Positions 48,830-59,383 are shown, counted from the first letter of the stretch. The stretch is DNA of 64,000 nt from Flavobacterium sp. ACN2 (GCF_002303885.1 NZ_MRCM01000002.1:62001-126000); one strand, 5' to 3'. The notes: a model not told the origin generated them from the sequence alone. Numbers and translations are program-made.

Positions 48830-51800
48830 CTAAGTATTTCTAACTTTAACATGGTAAACCACATTAGGTTTTGTACCTACATGCTCTAATAAGTGGTATG
48901 ATCTTTCGTCAGCAGCTAATTTAGCAACTTTACTTTCTTTATCATTTACATCACCAAATATCATCGCTCCTGAAGAACAAGCACTAGAACAAGCTGTTTG
49001 GAATTCACCATCTCTTACTGGACGGCCTTCGTTTTTAGCTTTTAATTTAGTAGCTTGTGTCATTTGGATACACATAGAACATTTCTCCATAACACCACGA
49101 GAACGTACGTTAACGTCAGGATTTAATACCATACGGCCTAAATCATCGTTCATATGATAATCGAACTCGCTGTTTTTGTTGTATAAGAACCAGTTAAAAC
49201 GACGTACTTTATATGGACAGTTGTTAGCACAGTAACGAGTACCAACACATCTGTTGTAAGCCATATGGTTTTGCCCCTCACGACCGTGAGAAGTTGCTGC
49301 AACCGGACAAACTGTTTCACAAGGTGCGTGGTTACAGTGTTGACACATTACAGGTTGGAATGCTACTTGAGGATTATCTCCTGCTTTTTCCATTTCATTA
49401 AATGTAGATAATGAACTAGATAAACCAGCAATTCCTTCTTTTCTTTCGTTATCACCTTCAAAAGTGCTTTCAGAAGAATAATATCTATCGATACGTAACC
49501 AGTGCATATCACGGCTTCTTCTTACCTCTGCTTTACCAACAACTGGAACGTTGTTTTCTGCGTGACAAGCAATAACGCAAGCTCCACAACCAGTACAAGC
49601 ATTTAAGTCAATTGAAAGGTTGAAGTGGTGCCCTGTTGTACGATCAAATGATTCCCAAAGATCTACAGTAGTAGCCTCAACTTCTTGGTGATCTAAAGAT
49701 ACCATTGGTTTTTCATTCCAATGTTCAGCATCTTTAGTATTGAATATTTCTAAAGTAGTTTCTTTAATAATATCTCCTCTACCCATTAAAGTTTTCTGAC
49801 CTTGAACACAAGCAAACTCATGTACACCACCAGCTTTAGCAATAGATACTGATTGAACATTATTGAAACCTTTATATAAAGCGTAAGCATTTAAACCTAC
49901 TTGCATTTCTTCTTTTAGAGCTGCTTTACGTCCGTATCCAAGAGCTAGACCTAAAGTACCAACTGCTTGACCTGGCTGAACGATAACTGGAACATTTTCC
50001 AATTTAACTCCATCAACCGTAATAGTAGCATAACTACCATTTAAACCTCCGTTTGCAACAATTTCGTTTGATAAACCAAGTTTCTTAGCATCAGCATTAG
50101 ATACTGTAACATAGTTATCCCAAGAAACTCTTGTAATTGGATCTGGGAACTCTTGTAACCATGGGTTATTAGCGTGTTGCCCATCCCCTAATCCTGTTTT
50201 AGTATATAATACTAATTCAAAATCACCAGCAGATTTAGATCTTGCAACAGCATTTGCAGCAGTAGCAGCATCAATAGCACCTCCAGACAAAGCTGAAGTT
50301 CCAAGAATAGCTACACCATCATGCAATACTTTATTCCAAGAAGCTCCTGCAGTGTAAGCTCCAGAATTTGTTTTTAAGTAGTCATAAAAAGTACCAGCAG
50401 TACCATTTACTGACAATAAAACATCTTGAAATTGTTTTGTATTAAAGATTGGGCGAATTGTTGGCTGAGTTAAGCTATATGTTCCGCTTGTAAGCTCAAG
50501 ATCTCCCCAAGATTCTAAGTAGTGAGGAGCTGGCGCAGCAATTGAAACAATTGATGCAGTTTCGTCTTCTTTTAATGAAAAAGCAACAGACGTTTTAACT
50601 TTTTTCAATCCAGATACAAAAGAAGCTGAATCAGCTAAAGTGTAAACAGGATTAACTCCACTCATAATTAAAGTATGAACACTTCCAGCATTCAAATCTT
50701 TAATCAACTGTGCAACTGCAACATTAGAACCTTTTCTAATTTGTCTCGCTCCAGCAGTACTAAAAGCTTCACTAGCCAATATTTGATTGATAGCTAAAAC
50801 TAATAATTGAGCATTTTTATCTTCGATTCCAGATACTAAAACTCCTTTTGAACCAGCAGCTTTAAGCTGTTGCGCAGCTTTTACTACTTCAGTTTTAAAG
50901 TTTCCTTCTAAAGCCACAGGAATAGAAGCACCTACAACAATATTATAAATTTGAACTAAAGCTTGCTTTTGAGCAGCTACAGTCATCGGAACACGCTTAT
51001 CAGCAGCAGCTCCAGATAATGTCATGTTTGATTCAAACTGAAAATGACGAGACATTTTTCCGTTTTGAGGAATACGTCCTTGTGCATATCCTGTATCATA
51101 TCCTCCACCTTGCCAGTCTCCTAAGAAATCAGCACCAACAGAAACGATTAAAGAAGCTTTTGAAAAATCATAATCAACTAAAGCTCTTTGACCATAAGCA
51201 GATTCAAAAGCATCTAAAGCCTCAGATGAAGAAACTGCATCATACACAACGTGCTTAGCGTTTGGATTTTTTGCAATAAACTCAGCAATTAATTTCTCTG
51301 TAGATGGACTAGCTAAAGTATTAGTCAATAATACTACCTGCCCACCTTTAGTTTTTGCATCTGCCAAACTTGATTTAATTTTTAAATCAACAGCTGACCA
51401 AGAAGAATCTTTACCATCTACTTTTGGCTCTTTCAAACGAGTACTGTCATAAAGCCCTAAGATAGATGCATGAATTCTAGCATTCGCAGAAAATTTAGCT
51501 CCTGCAATTGTATTGTTTTCAATTTTAATTGGACGACCCTCACGAGTTTTCACCAAAAGATTAGCAAAATCGAATCCGTCAAAAACTGTAGTTGCATAAT
51601 AATCTGCAACACCAGGAATGATTTGTTCTGGTTGTAATACATAAGGGATAGACTTGTGAACAGGACCTTCGCAAGCAGCTAATGTTACAGCCGCTGTACT
51701 AAACCCTACGTACTTTAAAAAGTCACGACGTGAAGTCCCAGATGTAGATAAAGCCTCAGCGTTACCCAAAAACTCATCAGTAGGAATCTCTTCAACAAAT

Positions 51801-51880
51801 TCGTTATTTCTAAGCGCCTCAACAATAGAGCTATTTTCTAGCTCTTCAACACTTTTCCAGTATTTTTTGTTTGATGACAT
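48830..51880 (-). CDS. actB: Alternative complex III subunit ActB, molybdopterin-oxidoreductase-like fused to Fe-S domain
   Basis: 1016 residues. A TAT-like motif (SRRDFLKYVGFSTAAVTLAA) lies about 50 residues in, not at the N-terminus, which is the known TAT-variant. The central part (about 80-730) has the molybdopterin-oxidoreductase fold but no evident Mo ligand. The C-terminal third holds four Fe-S motifs: CTGCGACVIACHAEN, CQHCNHAPCETVCP, CVGTRYCANNCPYKVRRFNW, and CSMCIQMTQATK with QTACSSAC. In known ACIII structures the Fe-S clusters carry no proven path from a Mo site. Second gene of the operon. Confidence 0.95.
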   Translation of the reverse strand: MSSNKKYWKSVEELENSSIVEALRNNEFVEEIPTDEFLGNAEALSTSGTSRRDFLKYVGFSTAAVTLAACEGPVHKSIPYVLQPEQIIPGVADYYATTVFDGFDFANLLVKTREGRPIKIENNTIAGAKFSANARIHASILGLYDSTRLKEPKVDGKDSSWSAVDLKIKSSLADAKTKGGQVVLLTNTLASPSTEKLIAEFIAKNPNAKHVVYDAVSSSEALDAFESAYGQRALVDYDFSKASLIVSVGADFLGDWQGGGYDTGYAQGRIPQNGKMSRHFQFESNMTLSGAAADKRVPMTVAAQKQALVQIYNIVVGASIPVALEGNFKTEVVKAAQQLKAAGSKGVLVSGIEDKNAQLLVLAINQILASEAFSTAGARQIRKGSNVAVAQLIKDLNAGSVHTLIMSGVNPVYTLADSASFVSGLKKVKTSVAFSLKEDETASIVSIAAPAPHYLESWGDLELTSGTYSLTQPTIRPIFNTKQFQDVLLSVNGTAGTFYDYLKTNSGAYTAGASWNKVLHDGVAILGTSALSGGAIDAATAANAVARSKSAGDFELVLYTKTGLGDGQHANNPWLQEFPDPITRVSWDNYVTVSNADAKKLGLSNEIVANGGLNGSYATITVDGVKLENVPVIVQPGQAVGTLGLALGYGRKAALKEEMQVGLNAYALYKGFNNVQSVSIAKAGGVHEFACVQGQKTLMGRGDIIKETTLEIFNTKDAEHWNEKPMVSLDHQEVEATTVDLWESFDRTTGHHFNLSIDLNACTGCGACVIACHAENNVPVVGKAEVRRSRDMHWLRIDRYYSSESTFEGDNERKEGIAGLSSSLSTFNEMEKAGDNPQVAFQPVMCQHCNHAPCETVCPVAATSHGREGQNHMAYNRCVGTRYCANNCPYKVRRFNWFLYNKNSEFDYHMNDDLGRMVLNPDVNVRSRGVMEKCSMCIQMTQATKLKAKNEGRPVRDGEFQTACSSACSSGAMIFGDVNDKESKVAKLAADERSYHLLEHVGTKPNVVYHVKVRNT

Positions 51881-51912
51881 TGTATATATATATTAAAATC
51901 TTAATAAATCGA

Positions 51913-53247
51913 TTAATAGTGGCATTTACCACACTCTAAACCTCCCATTTGCGCTGCAGTTAATTTCTCTACACCGTATTTTTTAGAAAGTTCAGCATGA
52001 ATTTTGTCATAGTAAGCGTTACCTTCCATCTTAACATCAGTTTTTCTATGGCAATCAACACACCATCCCATTGTTAATTTAGAGTACTGCTTCATGATTT
52101 CAAATTCTTGTACTGGACCGTGACAAGTTTGACATTCAATACCTGCAACAGAAACGTGTTGAGAGTGGTTGAAGTAAACAAAGTCAGGTAAGTTATGAAT
52201 ACGAACCCATTTTACAGGCTGTGTTTTTCCAGTATAAGCTTGTTTCGTCTTATCCCACCCAACAGCATCATATAATTTTTGAATTTGAGCATCGTAGAAT
52301 GCTTTACTGTACTCAGGAGTCGCAGTTGTTTCAGCAACCTCAGAAATATTTTTATGACAGTTCATACAAACATTTAATGAAGGTATACCAGCTGTTTTGC
52401 TTACACGAGCAGCAGAGTGGCAATATTTACAATTGATTTCGTTATCACCAGCGTGAATCTTGTGAGAGTAGTGAATTGGCTGAATTGGCTCATAATTCTG
52501 ATCTACACCTACTTGCATTAAGTATCCGTAAACAAAATAACCACTAGCCAAAAGCAAGAAGATTGAAGTTACTAAAACCAAAAATTGGTTTTTAACGAAA
52601 GCTTTCCAAATTGGAAGTCTTGCTTCTTTTGGAGCAATTTCAATACCGTTTTTGTTTGCAACTTTAGTTAAAACCTTGTTTACCATAAACAACATCACAA
52701 CTAAAATAGCCATTACAAGAGCAAGAGCCCCTAAAATAATGTTATTTGAAATAGCGCCATCCTGAACATTTGTTCCAGGAGGAGTCGCAGCACCTCCCAC
52801 AGTCGCAGCTGGTTCAGCTTTAGGCTGAGAAGTATAAGCTATAATATTATCAATATCACCTTCAGATAATTGAGGAAAAGAAGTCATTACCGCTTTATTA
52901 TTTTCCTCAAAAAGTTTAACAGCAACAGGATCACCTGACTTAATCATGTCAGAACTGTTATGCACCCACTTGTAAAGCCAAGCTTTATCATGTTTATCAG
53001 CAACTCCACGTAAGGCCGGACCTGTTGATTTAGCATCTAATTTGTGACATGCAGCGCAATTTGCATTAAAAAGTTCTTTCCCTTTTGCTGGATCACCGCC
53101 TCCTGCAGCTGGAGCAGCCGCAGCAGCCTCAGGCGCCGCCGGAGCAGCAGCTTCTTGAGCAAATGAAGTTAGGGAGAAAATTAACGTTAGCGATAAGCCA
53201 AACAGCAATTTTCTTGAGATCGAATTATGGTTACCCACCTTTTTCAT
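51913..53247 (-). CDS. actA: Alternative complex III subunit ActA, hexaheme cytochrome c
   Basis: 444 residues from the ATG at 53247. A longer in-frame start at 53364 is rejected because a promoter (53336-53365) lies inside that extension. Signal peptide, an Ala/Pro linker, then an N-terminal cytochrome c domain (CAACHK at residues 64-68). After one membrane helix comes a multiheme domain with CKYCHS, CMNCHK, CQTCHG, CVDCHR and a last CGKCHY at the extreme C-terminus. That makes six CxxCH sites: one plus the five of ordinary ActA. First gene of the operon. Confidence 0.93.
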   Translation of the reverse strand: MKKVGNHNSISRKLLFGLSLTLIFSLTSFAQEAAAPAAPEAAAAAPAAGGGDPAKGKELFNANCAACHKLDAKSTGPALRGVADKHDKAWLYKWVHNSSDMIKSGDPVAVKLFEENNKAVMTSFPQLSEGDIDNIIAYTSQPKAEPAATVGGAATPPGTNVQDGAISNNIILGALALVMAILVVMLFMVNKVLTKVANKNGIEIAPKEARLPIWKAFVKNQFLVLVTSIFLLLASGYFVYGYLMQVGVDQNYEPIQPIHYSHKIHAGDNEINCKYCHSAARVSKTAGIPSLNVCMNCHKNISEVAETTATPEYSKAFYDAQIQKLYDAVGWDKTKQAYTGKTQPVKWVRIHNLPDFVYFNHSQHVSVAGIECQTCHGPVQEFEIMKQYSKLTMGWCVDCHRKTDVKMEGNAYYDKIHAELSKKYGVEKLTAAQMGGLECGKCHY

Positions 53248-53335
53248 ATAGTATAAATAATTGTCTACTAATTTTTGGTATGATTTTTTCTGTAGTAAAT
53301 CCAGTAAAAACCTATACCCTCTTTTAAAACTTGCA

Positions 53336-53365
53336 CAAAAATACGACTTATGAACTATTCTCAAA
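53336..53365 (-). promoter_or_regulatory. Promoter of the act-ctaCD operon
   Basis: On the minus strand, TTTG (53362-53365), 18 bp, then TATTTTTG (53336-53343): the Bacteroidota TTTG-N17-19-TANNTTTG consensus. It would start transcription about 80 nt before the actA ATG at 53247. Confidence 0.7.
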
Positions 53366-53441
53366 ACCTTAAAATAGTCTTAATTATCAATTTATATCAA
53401 TTCTAAATAATATTAAAATTTCACACTCAAACTTTAAATAG

Positions 53442-53449
53442 TATTTTTG
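53442..53449 (+). promoter_or_regulatory. Candidate -7 element of the SPOR gene
   Basis: TATTTTTG fits TANNTTTG and ends 18 bp before the ATG at 53468. No clear -33 box is seen. It is divergent from the act promoter, 76 bp away. Confidence 0.5.
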
Positions 53450-53467
53450 CATAAAAACCATCACATT

Positions 53468-53857
53468 ATGAGAATTTTAAGTCCTTCAAAAAACCTTTTC
53501 TTAACAATTACAACGATTGCTTTCGCACACAATATTAATGCTCAAGATCAAAATTTAACACTGAACCAAGACCCTAAATTTGAGCAGCTACTTAACGAAA
53601 AGCGCAAAATTAACACGTCAATAAATACAAACGATACTTATAGAATTCAAATCTTTAGCGGTAAAAGCGACGAGGCAAAAAAAACGTTATCGGATTTTAA
53701 AAGAGAAAATTCGAATATCGACGGAACCATTATTTTCAGCACTCCAAACTACAAAGTAATTGTTGGAAATTTTAAAACCAGAATAGAAGCAGAAAGAAAC
53801 CTAGCAGAAATCAAAAAAAGATACAAAAGCGTTTTCTTACTTAAACCTGGAAAATAA
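53468..53857 (+). CDS. SPOR domain-containing protein
   Basis: 129 residues from the ATG at 53468; a TTG at 53447 is inside the promoter box and rejected. A signal peptide (about 1-25, ending NINAQ) precedes one SPOR fold at about 55-128: DTYRIQIFSGKSDEAKKTLS, YKVIVGNFKTRIEAERNLAE, and a final KSVFLLKPGK. SPOR domains bind denuded glycan strands of peptidoglycan at division sites. Small single-domain versions occur throughout Bacteroidota. Ends with a terminator. Confidence 0.85.
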   Translation: MRILSPSKNLFLTITTIAFAHNINAQDQNLTLNQDPKFEQLLNEKRKINTSINTNDTYRIQIFSGKSDEAKKTLSDFKRENSNIDGTIIFSTPNYKVIVGNFKTRIEAERNLAEIKKRYKSVFLLKPGK

Positions 53858-53871
53858 TCCATTCAAAAAAC

Positions 53872-53908
53872 AAAAAAAGGCGAAATTTTTTATCTCGCCT
53901 TTTTTTTG
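53872..53908 (+). terminator. Terminator after the SPOR gene
   Basis: AGGCGA/TCGCCT stem with A-run before and eight T after. The A-run may also let it work for the minus-strand DUF4920 gene. Confidence 0.7.
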
Positions 53909-53988
53909 TTTCATTAACATATCTTAAACACTTATCCTTTAAAAAATAAAACCATTTCACTCATTAGAAACCGTCGCATTTTTAATTT

Positions 53989-54498
53989 TTAATTTACCAC
54001 TTTTATTCCACTAGCCAAGAAACGAATTTCCTCTTTAGGCGCATTAATAGCGCCTATTTCTGCCTTTGTTTTTTTAGCATCTTTCGCATAATGCTTCAAC
54101 TCCTCAACTGATGTTACTTTTCTCTCTACACTTCCTTCTAAAACAACATTCTTACCTTTTACTGCCGTTGGCACAAAAAAAGCATAATCTTTCATTTTAA
54201 CGAAGAAAGATGCCCCGTCATCCGTTTTAACGCTTATCCAACAACCTCTTTTCGGACAAACATCTGTTACTTCTCCCCTAACCGCAACGCTTTCTATTTT
54301 ATTTGTAGCTTTTAAATCTTTCTGCAATTCCCCTACAGAAATCGCTTTACTCATCAAAGCTTCTGAAACATTTTCGCCATAATAATCTCCAACTGAAGCA
54401 TTACCTGCTGGCGGAGCTGGTTTTTCTACAGCTTCTTGAGCAAAAGACGAAGTAAAAAAACACACAAACAAAATCATCGAGTAAAATCCTTTTTTCAT
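53989..54498 (-). CDS. DUF4920 domain-containing exported protein
   Basis: 169 residues. A signal peptide ends TSSFAQ, then a beta-rich domain that looks like an OB fold: AVRGEVTDVCPKRGCWISVK, FFVKMKDYAFFVPTAVKGKN, VVLEGSVERKVTSVEELKHY. The CPKRGCW pair of cysteines is a DUF4920 mark and could bind a metal or form a disulfide. Family function is unknown. Monocistronic, convergent with the SPOR gene. Confidence 0.8.
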   Translation of the reverse strand: MKKGFYSMILFVCFFTSSFAQEAVEKPAPPAGNASVGDYYGENVSEALMSKAISVGELQKDLKATNKIESVAVRGEVTDVCPKRGCWISVKTDDGASFFVKMKDYAFFVPTAVKGKNVVLEGSVERKVTSVEELKHYAKDAKKTKAEIGAINAPKEEIRFLASGIKVVN

Positions 54499-54598
54499 AT
54501 TTCATTATTTTTAATTCGGTACACCAAAACTTGAACAAACTAAAATACACATTTATCTCAAATTATTACAGATCAATTTCATCTCAAAATTTCACAAA

Positions 54599-54633
54599 TA
54601 AAAAAAGTCCCAATTCACATTGGGACTTTTTAA
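54599..54633 (-). terminator. Terminator of the rimP-nusA-infB operon
   Basis: Stem AGTCCCAAT-TCAC-ATTGGGACT (54606-54627), followed on the minus strand by at least six T. It lies 16 bp after the infB stop codon. Confidence 0.8.
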
Positions 54634-54648
54634 TTATATAATTGAATA

Positions 54649-57525
54649 TTATTTCAATTTCTTTTTGATTGCTACTTCATGGTAAGCCTCAATAACATCA
54701 TTAATTTCGATATCATTAAATCCTTTTATCTGGATACCACAATCATAACCTTTACTTACTTCTTTCACGTCGTCTTTGAAACGTTTTAAAGCAACTAACT
54801 CACCTGTATGAACCACAACTCCATCTCTAATAACTCTAATTTTAGAGGTTCTTAAGATTTTACCATCTGTCACCATACATCCAGCAATCGAACCAACTTT
54901 AGAAATTTTGAAAATCTCACGAATTTCAGCATTTCCTAAAATTTCTTCTTTCATCTCTGGAGCAAGCATTCCTTCCATTGCATCTTTCAAGTCATCGATA
55001 GCAGCATAGATAATAGAATAGTAACGGATATCGATTTCTTCTTTATCTGCAAGCTGTCTTGCATTTCCTGCTGGACGAACGTTAAATCCGATGATGATTG
55101 CATCTGATGCAGAAGCCAAGTTAACATCGGTTTCTGTAATCGCACCAACTCCTTTATGAATAATATTGATCTGAACTTCTTCTGTAGAAAGTTTAGAGAA
55201 CGAATCTGATAATGCCTCAACAGAACCATCCACGTCTCCTTTAAGAATCACGTTCAATTCCTTAAACTGACCAAGAGCGATACGACGTCCAATTTCATCA
55301 AGTGTAATATGTCTTTGTGTACGTACAGATTGTTCACGCATTAATTGAGAACGTTTAGATGCAATTTGTTTTGCTTCTTTTTCGTCTTCAAATACATTAA
55401 ACTTATCACCCGCTGTTGGAGCTCCATCTAAACCTAAAACAGATACCGGAGTCGAAGGACCAGCACTTAAAATAGTATGCCCTCTTTCATCATGCATTGC
55501 TTTAACTTTACCGTGGTGTTTACCAGCCAACATATAATCTCCAATTTTCAAAGTACCTTGTTGCACTAAAATCGTAGACACATATCCTTTTCCTTTATCT
55601 AAGTAAGCCTCAACAACAGTTCCTTGAGCTCCTTTATTTGGATTTGCTTTTAGATCTAAAATCTCAGCTTCTAATAAAACTTTCTCTAATAATTCTTTAA
55701 CACCTGTTCCAACTTTTGCAGAAATATCATGTGACTGAATTTTTCCACCCCAATCTTCAACAAGTAAATTCATACCAGCCAAACGCTCCTTAATTTTATC
55801 AACATTCGCGTTTGGTTTATCAATTTTATTGATTGCAAATATAATTGGCACTCCCGCAGCCTGTGCGTGAGAAATTGCTTCTTTAGTTTGCGGCATGATA
55901 TCATCATCTGCCGCTACTACGATAATCGCAATATCTGTAACTTGAGCTCCACGTGCACGCATCGCTGTAAACGCCTCGTGACCCGGAGTATCTAAGAATG
56001 CTATTTTTTGTCCGTTATCTAAAGTAACCCCATATGCTCCAATGTGCTGAGTAATACCTCCTGACTCACCAGCAATTACATTTTCTTTACGAATATAATC
56101 CAGTAAAGATGTTTTACCGTGGTCAACGTGACCCATTACTGTCACAATTGGCGCTCGTGTTACTAAATCTTCTTCTCTATCTTCTACAACCTCGATTGCC
56201 TCTTCAATATCTACCGTAATGAATTCAACATCATAACCAAATTCATCTGCTACAATAGTTAATGTTTCAGCATCTAGACGCTGGTTCATGGTAACCATGA
56301 TACCAAGAGACATACAAGTTCCAATTACTTTAGTAATCGGCACATCCATCATGATTGCAATTTCACCTACAGTAACGAACTCTGTAACTTTAATCGTTTT
56401 ACTTCCTTCGTCAAGAGCTCTTTGCTCATCATCAGATTTCTGACGGTGCGTTTCTCTTTTATCTCTTCTATATTTTGCCGCTTTAGATTTCCCTCCTTTA
56501 CCTTGAAGTTTTTCAAGAGTTTCTCTAATTTGGTTTTTTACTTCTTCTTCAGTAGGCTCAACTTTTGCTACAATTGCAGGACGGTTTCCTTTTACAAAAC
56601 CTGGTCTCTGACTTCTGTTCGCATTAAATCCTCCTCCACTATTTTGAGCTGGTTTATTATTCGGATTTGGCGTTCCACCCGCATTACCTGTAGCAGGCTT
56701 TGGCGCACCAGGCGTACCCGGTTTTGGACCAATTCTTTTACGCTTATTTTTATTATTTGCGTTGTTGTTATTACCAACACCAGGAGCTCCAGGTTTATTC
56801 TGAGCCGCTTTAGGATCTTCTTTCTTCTTCTTAGGTTTATTAAATTGAGATAAATCAATTGTCTGACCTGTAAGAGTTGTTCCTGTAAGTTTTTGGTATT
56901 GAGTAGTAATAGTTTCCTCTGAAGTTGTTGGATCAGTAGACACGATTGGCTCCTGAGCAACTTTAGATTCTACTTTAACTTCTTTTTTCTCAGTAATAAT
57001 AGGTTCTTCTTTTTTTGTTTCAGAAACAGGAGTTGAAACAACTGATTCAGATTTTACTGTTTCATTTTGAACAGGTTTTTCTGGTTGCACAGGTGCAACA
57101 ACAGCTTTTGGCTCTTCAGCCTTAACCGTTTCCTCAGAAGGAGTAATCGCAGGTTTTTTTGGATTCAAGTCAATTTTACCCACTTGTACAGGTCCCGAAA
57201 CAACCGCTCTCGCTTTAATTATTTCTTGCTGTTTTTGACGCTCTTCTTCTTGTCTGCGTTTGTCTTCAATTTCTTTCTCACGCTCTACACGTAATGCTTC
57301 TTTTTCCTTTCTTTTTTCTTCTCCAACCTCTTTAGAAGCCTCCTTGTTCCCCTTATCGCCCGCAAATTGGCTTTGAAGGATATTAAATTCGCTATCAGAA
57401 ATTTTTGCATTTGGATTTGCATCAATAGCAATTCCTTTATCTTTTAGATAATCTACAGCTCTTTCTAACGAAATATTTAATTCCCTTAAAACCTTGTTTA
57501 TTCTTATTACTCTCTCTTCAGACAT
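54649..57525 (-). CDS. infB: Translation initiation factor IF-2
   Basis: GTPase that places fMet-tRNA on the ribosome. 958 residues. N-terminal IF2_N motif ([20 protein letters not shown]), a long charged/Pro/Asn-rich linker, the second IF2_N-like region around [20 protein letters not shown], and the G domain: [33 protein letters not shown]. Domains II-IV complete the C-terminus. Last gene of rimP-nusA-infB. Confidence 0.97.
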   Translation of the reverse strand: MSEERVIRINKVLRELNISLERAVDYLKDKGIAIDANPNAKISDSEFNILQSQFAGDKGNKEASKEVGEEKRKEKEALRVEREKEIEDKRRQEEERQKQQEIIKARAVVSGPVQVGKIDLNPKKPAITPSEETVKAEEPKAVVAPVQPEKPVQNETVKSESVVSTPVSETKKEEPIITEKKEVKVESKVAQEPIVSTDPTTSEETITTQYQKLTGTTLTGQTIDLSQFNKPKKKKEDPKAAQNKPGAPGVGNNNNANNKNKRKRIGPKPGTPGAPKPATGNAGGTPNPNNKPAQNSGGGFNANRSQRPGFVKGNRPAIVAKVEPTEEEVKNQIRETLEKLQGKGGKSKAAKYRRDKRETHRQKSDDEQRALDEGSKTIKVTEFVTVGEIAIMMDVPITKVIGTCMSLGIMVTMNQRLDAETLTIVADEFGYDVEFITVDIEEAIEVVEDREEDLVTRAPIVTVMGHVDHGKTSLLDYIRKENVIAGESGGITQHIGAYGVTLDNGQKIAFLDTPGHEAFTAMRARGAQVTDIAIIVVAADDDIMPQTKEAISHAQAAGVPIIFAINKIDKPNANVDKIKERLAGMNLLVEDWGGKIQSHDISAKVGTGVKELLEKVLLEAEILDLKANPNKGAQGTVVEAYLDKGKGYVSTILVQQGTLKIGDYMLAGKHHGKVKAMHDERGHTILSAGPSTPVSVLGLDGAPTAGDKFNVFEDEKEAKQIASKRSQLMREQSVRTQRHITLDEIGRRIALGQFKELNVILKGDVDGSVEALSDSFSKLSTEEVQINIIHKGVGAITETDVNLASASDAIIIGFNVRPAGNARQLADKEEIDIRYYSIIYAAIDDLKDAMEGMLAPEMKEEILGNAEIREIFKISKVGSIAGCMVTDGKILRTSKIRVIRDGVVVHTGELVALKRFKDDVKEVSKGYDCGIQIKGFNDIEINDVIEAYHEVAIKKKLK

Positions 57526-57583
57526 ATAACCTTTTTATTATTACCTTTTTCGTTGTGTTGTTAGAGCAGATCTAAGCCATTGC

Positions 57584-58837
57584 TTAATTATCAAACTCTT
57601 CTTTTAGTATCTTCATAACATCTAGAATCGTTTCCTCTTCTAAGTCTGTTCTTCTTACTAAATCTTCTACGTCGTGCTTCAAGATACTTTTTGCTGTATC
57701 CAAACCGATCTTTGCAAACTCTTCAATTACCCACTCTTCGATCTCATCTGAGAACTCTGTTAATTCAACATCGTCTTCATCTGCAACAGTACCGGCAACA
57801 TCTCCTTCACGAATAACATCTAGCTCATAACCTGTCAATTGACCTGCTAATTTGATATTGTGACCACCTCTACCAATTGCTTTAGAAACCTCTTCTAATT
57901 TCAAGAACACTTCAGCTCTTTTGTTATCTTCATCAATTTTGATAGAAGAAACCTTAGCAGGACTTAAAGCTCTTGTTATAAATAATTGAATATTGTTTGT
58001 ATAATTGATTACATCAATATTTTCATTTCCTAATTCGCGCACAATTCCGTGAATACGAGAACCTTTCATTCCCACACAAGCTCCAACTGGATCAATTCTA
58101 TCATCATAAGAATCAACAGCTACTTTTGCTTTTTCACCAGGAATACGAACTACATTTTTAACCGTAATTAATCCGTCGAAAACTTCTGGAATTTCTTGTT
58201 CAAATAATTTTTCCAAAAACTTCTCTGAAGTTCTAGACATAATAATTTGAGGTTTATTTCCTTTTAATTCAACGCTTTCAATAATTCCACGAACATTATC
58301 TCCTTTACGGAAGAAATCTGACGGAATTTGTTTTTCTTTTGGAAGTACAATTTCATTTCCTTCGTCATCCACTAAGATTACTACTCTTGGACGTACGTGG
58401 TGTACTTCGGCTGTATAAATATCACCGATAATATCTTTAAATTGCTTGTAAAGATTTGTATTATCGTGTTCGTGAATTTTAGATATTAAATTTTGACGAA
58501 GCGCTAAGATAGCTCTTCTTCCCAAATCAATCAATTTTACTTCTTCAGAAACTTCTTCACCAATTTCAAAATCCGCTTCAATTTTTCTTGCTTCAGTCAA
58601 TGTAATTTCCTCATTTTCAAAATCAAGATCCTCATCAGCAACAATTACTCTTCTTCTCCAGATTTCCATATCACCTTTATCAGGGTTTATAATGATATCG
58701 AAATTTTCATCTGAACCGTATTTTTTCTTTAATGCATTTCTAAATACGTCCTCTAAAATTGCCATAAGCGTTACACGATCAATAAGTTTATTATCTTTAA
58801 ACTCTGAGAATGAATCGATTAATGCTAAATTTTCCAT
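57584..58837 (-). CDS. nusA: Transcription termination/antitermination factor NusA
   Basis: Binds RNA polymerase and nascent RNA, stimulating pausing and intrinsic termination. 417 residues: NusA N-terminal domain (about 1-130), S1 domain (FKDIIGDIYTAEVHHVRPRV), then two KH domains (PVGACVGMKGSRIHGIVREL and SKAIGRGGHNIKLAGQLTGY). No C-terminal acidic repeats of the E. coli type, as usual outside proteobacteria. Possibly regulates its own operon through the leader hairpin at 59331-59355. Confidence 0.97.
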   Translation of the reverse strand: MENLALIDSFSEFKDNKLIDRVTLMAILEDVFRNALKKKYGSDENFDIIINPDKGDMEIWRRRVIVADEDLDFENEEITLTEARKIEADFEIGEEVSEEVKLIDLGRRAILALRQNLISKIHEHDNTNLYKQFKDIIGDIYTAEVHHVRPRVVILVDDEGNEIVLPKEKQIPSDFFRKGDNVRGIIESVELKGNKPQIIMSRTSEKFLEKLFEQEIPEVFDGLITVKNVVRIPGEKAKVAVDSYDDRIDPVGACVGMKGSRIHGIVRELGNENIDVINYTNNIQLFITRALSPAKVSSIKIDEDNKRAEVFLKLEEVSKAIGRGGHNIKLAGQLTGYELDVIREGDVAGTVADEDDVELTEFSDEIEEWVIEEFAKIGLDTAKSILKHDVEDLVRRTDLEEETILDVMKILKEEFDN

Positions 58838-58856
58838 GCGAATTTTTTAATTAAAA

Positions 58857-59321
58857 TTAAAATGTTACCGTAACAACTGCCTCTTTAATTTCTGTATAAG
58901 GTATTTGTTGCTCTTTTTGAACTGTTTCTTTTCCTTTTCCTACTTTTTTCGGTTCTCTTGCTTTCCAAGACAAAATTATAAAAACATCATTAGCTTCTAC
59001 TAATTCTGCTTCTATTTTTTCCGTATTTGTGGTAACAATCAACGTTCTACCAACATTTTTCTTGTATTGTCTTACCATTTTCAATGGCGTTCCTACTCCA
59101 ACCGATGCTACTTCAAGAGAAAAATCTTGTTCTTCACGATCCAGATTATTCTCGATTGCACGACTAATGTCGATACAGTCTTGCAACGCCACTCCATTAT
59201 CACCGTCTAAACCAACACTAATTTTAAAAGAATCCGAAACTGCCAAATCAACCAAAAAGACTGATGGTTTTTCCAGAAGAGCTTCTGTAATTAATCCGTT
59301 TACTTTTTCTTTAAATGTCAT
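58857..59321 (-). CDS. rimP: Ribosome maturation factor RimP
   Basis: Needed for 30S subunit maturation. 154 residues from [15 protein letters not shown] at 59321; a longer in-frame ATG at 59357 would overlap the leader hairpin and is rejected. Family marks: [72 protein letters not shown]. First gene of rimP-nusA-infB; 19 bp before nusA. Confidence 0.94.
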   Translation of the reverse strand: MTFKEKVNGLITEALLEKPSVFLVDLAVSDSFKISVGLDGDNGVALQDCIDISRAIENNLDREEQDFSLEVASVGVGTPLKMVRQYKKNVGRTLIVTTNTEKIEAELVEANDVFIILSWKAREPKKVGKGKETVQKEQQIPYTEIKEAVVTVTF

Positions 59322-59330
59322 AATTTTATA

Positions 59331-59355
59331 AAAAGAGGGGACACTTAGTCCCCTC
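59331..59355 (-). promoter_or_regulatory. Leader hairpin with U-run, candidate attenuator before rimP-nusA-infB
   Basis: On the minus strand: GAGGGGAC-TAAGT-GTCCCCTC followed by TTTTT, a perfect 8-bp GC-rich stem with a 5-nt loop and U-run. It lies between the promoter (59384-59412) and the rimP ATG (59321), so it is inside the 5' leader of the operon. It has all parts of an intrinsic terminator. Confidence 0.75.
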
Positions 59356-59383
59356 ATTATTTAGATTTTAATAAATAACAGTG

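Noticed and set aside
48830..51880. ActB read as a genuine molybdenum enzyme
   Set aside because: The fold is molybdopterin-oxidoreductase-like, but no Mo-ligand residue is evident and the gene sits in an act cluster; ACIII ActB is known to lack the cofactor.
53248..53364. An N-terminal extension of ActA by 39 residues
   Set aside because: It would include the -7 and -33 promoter boxes and hide the signal peptide behind a basic, non-signal sequence.
56422..56960. Open frames on both strands inside the infB linker
   Set aside because: Low-complexity coding DNA of the IF-2 linker gives spurious frames; the peptides are Arg/Phe/Leu-rich without family marks.
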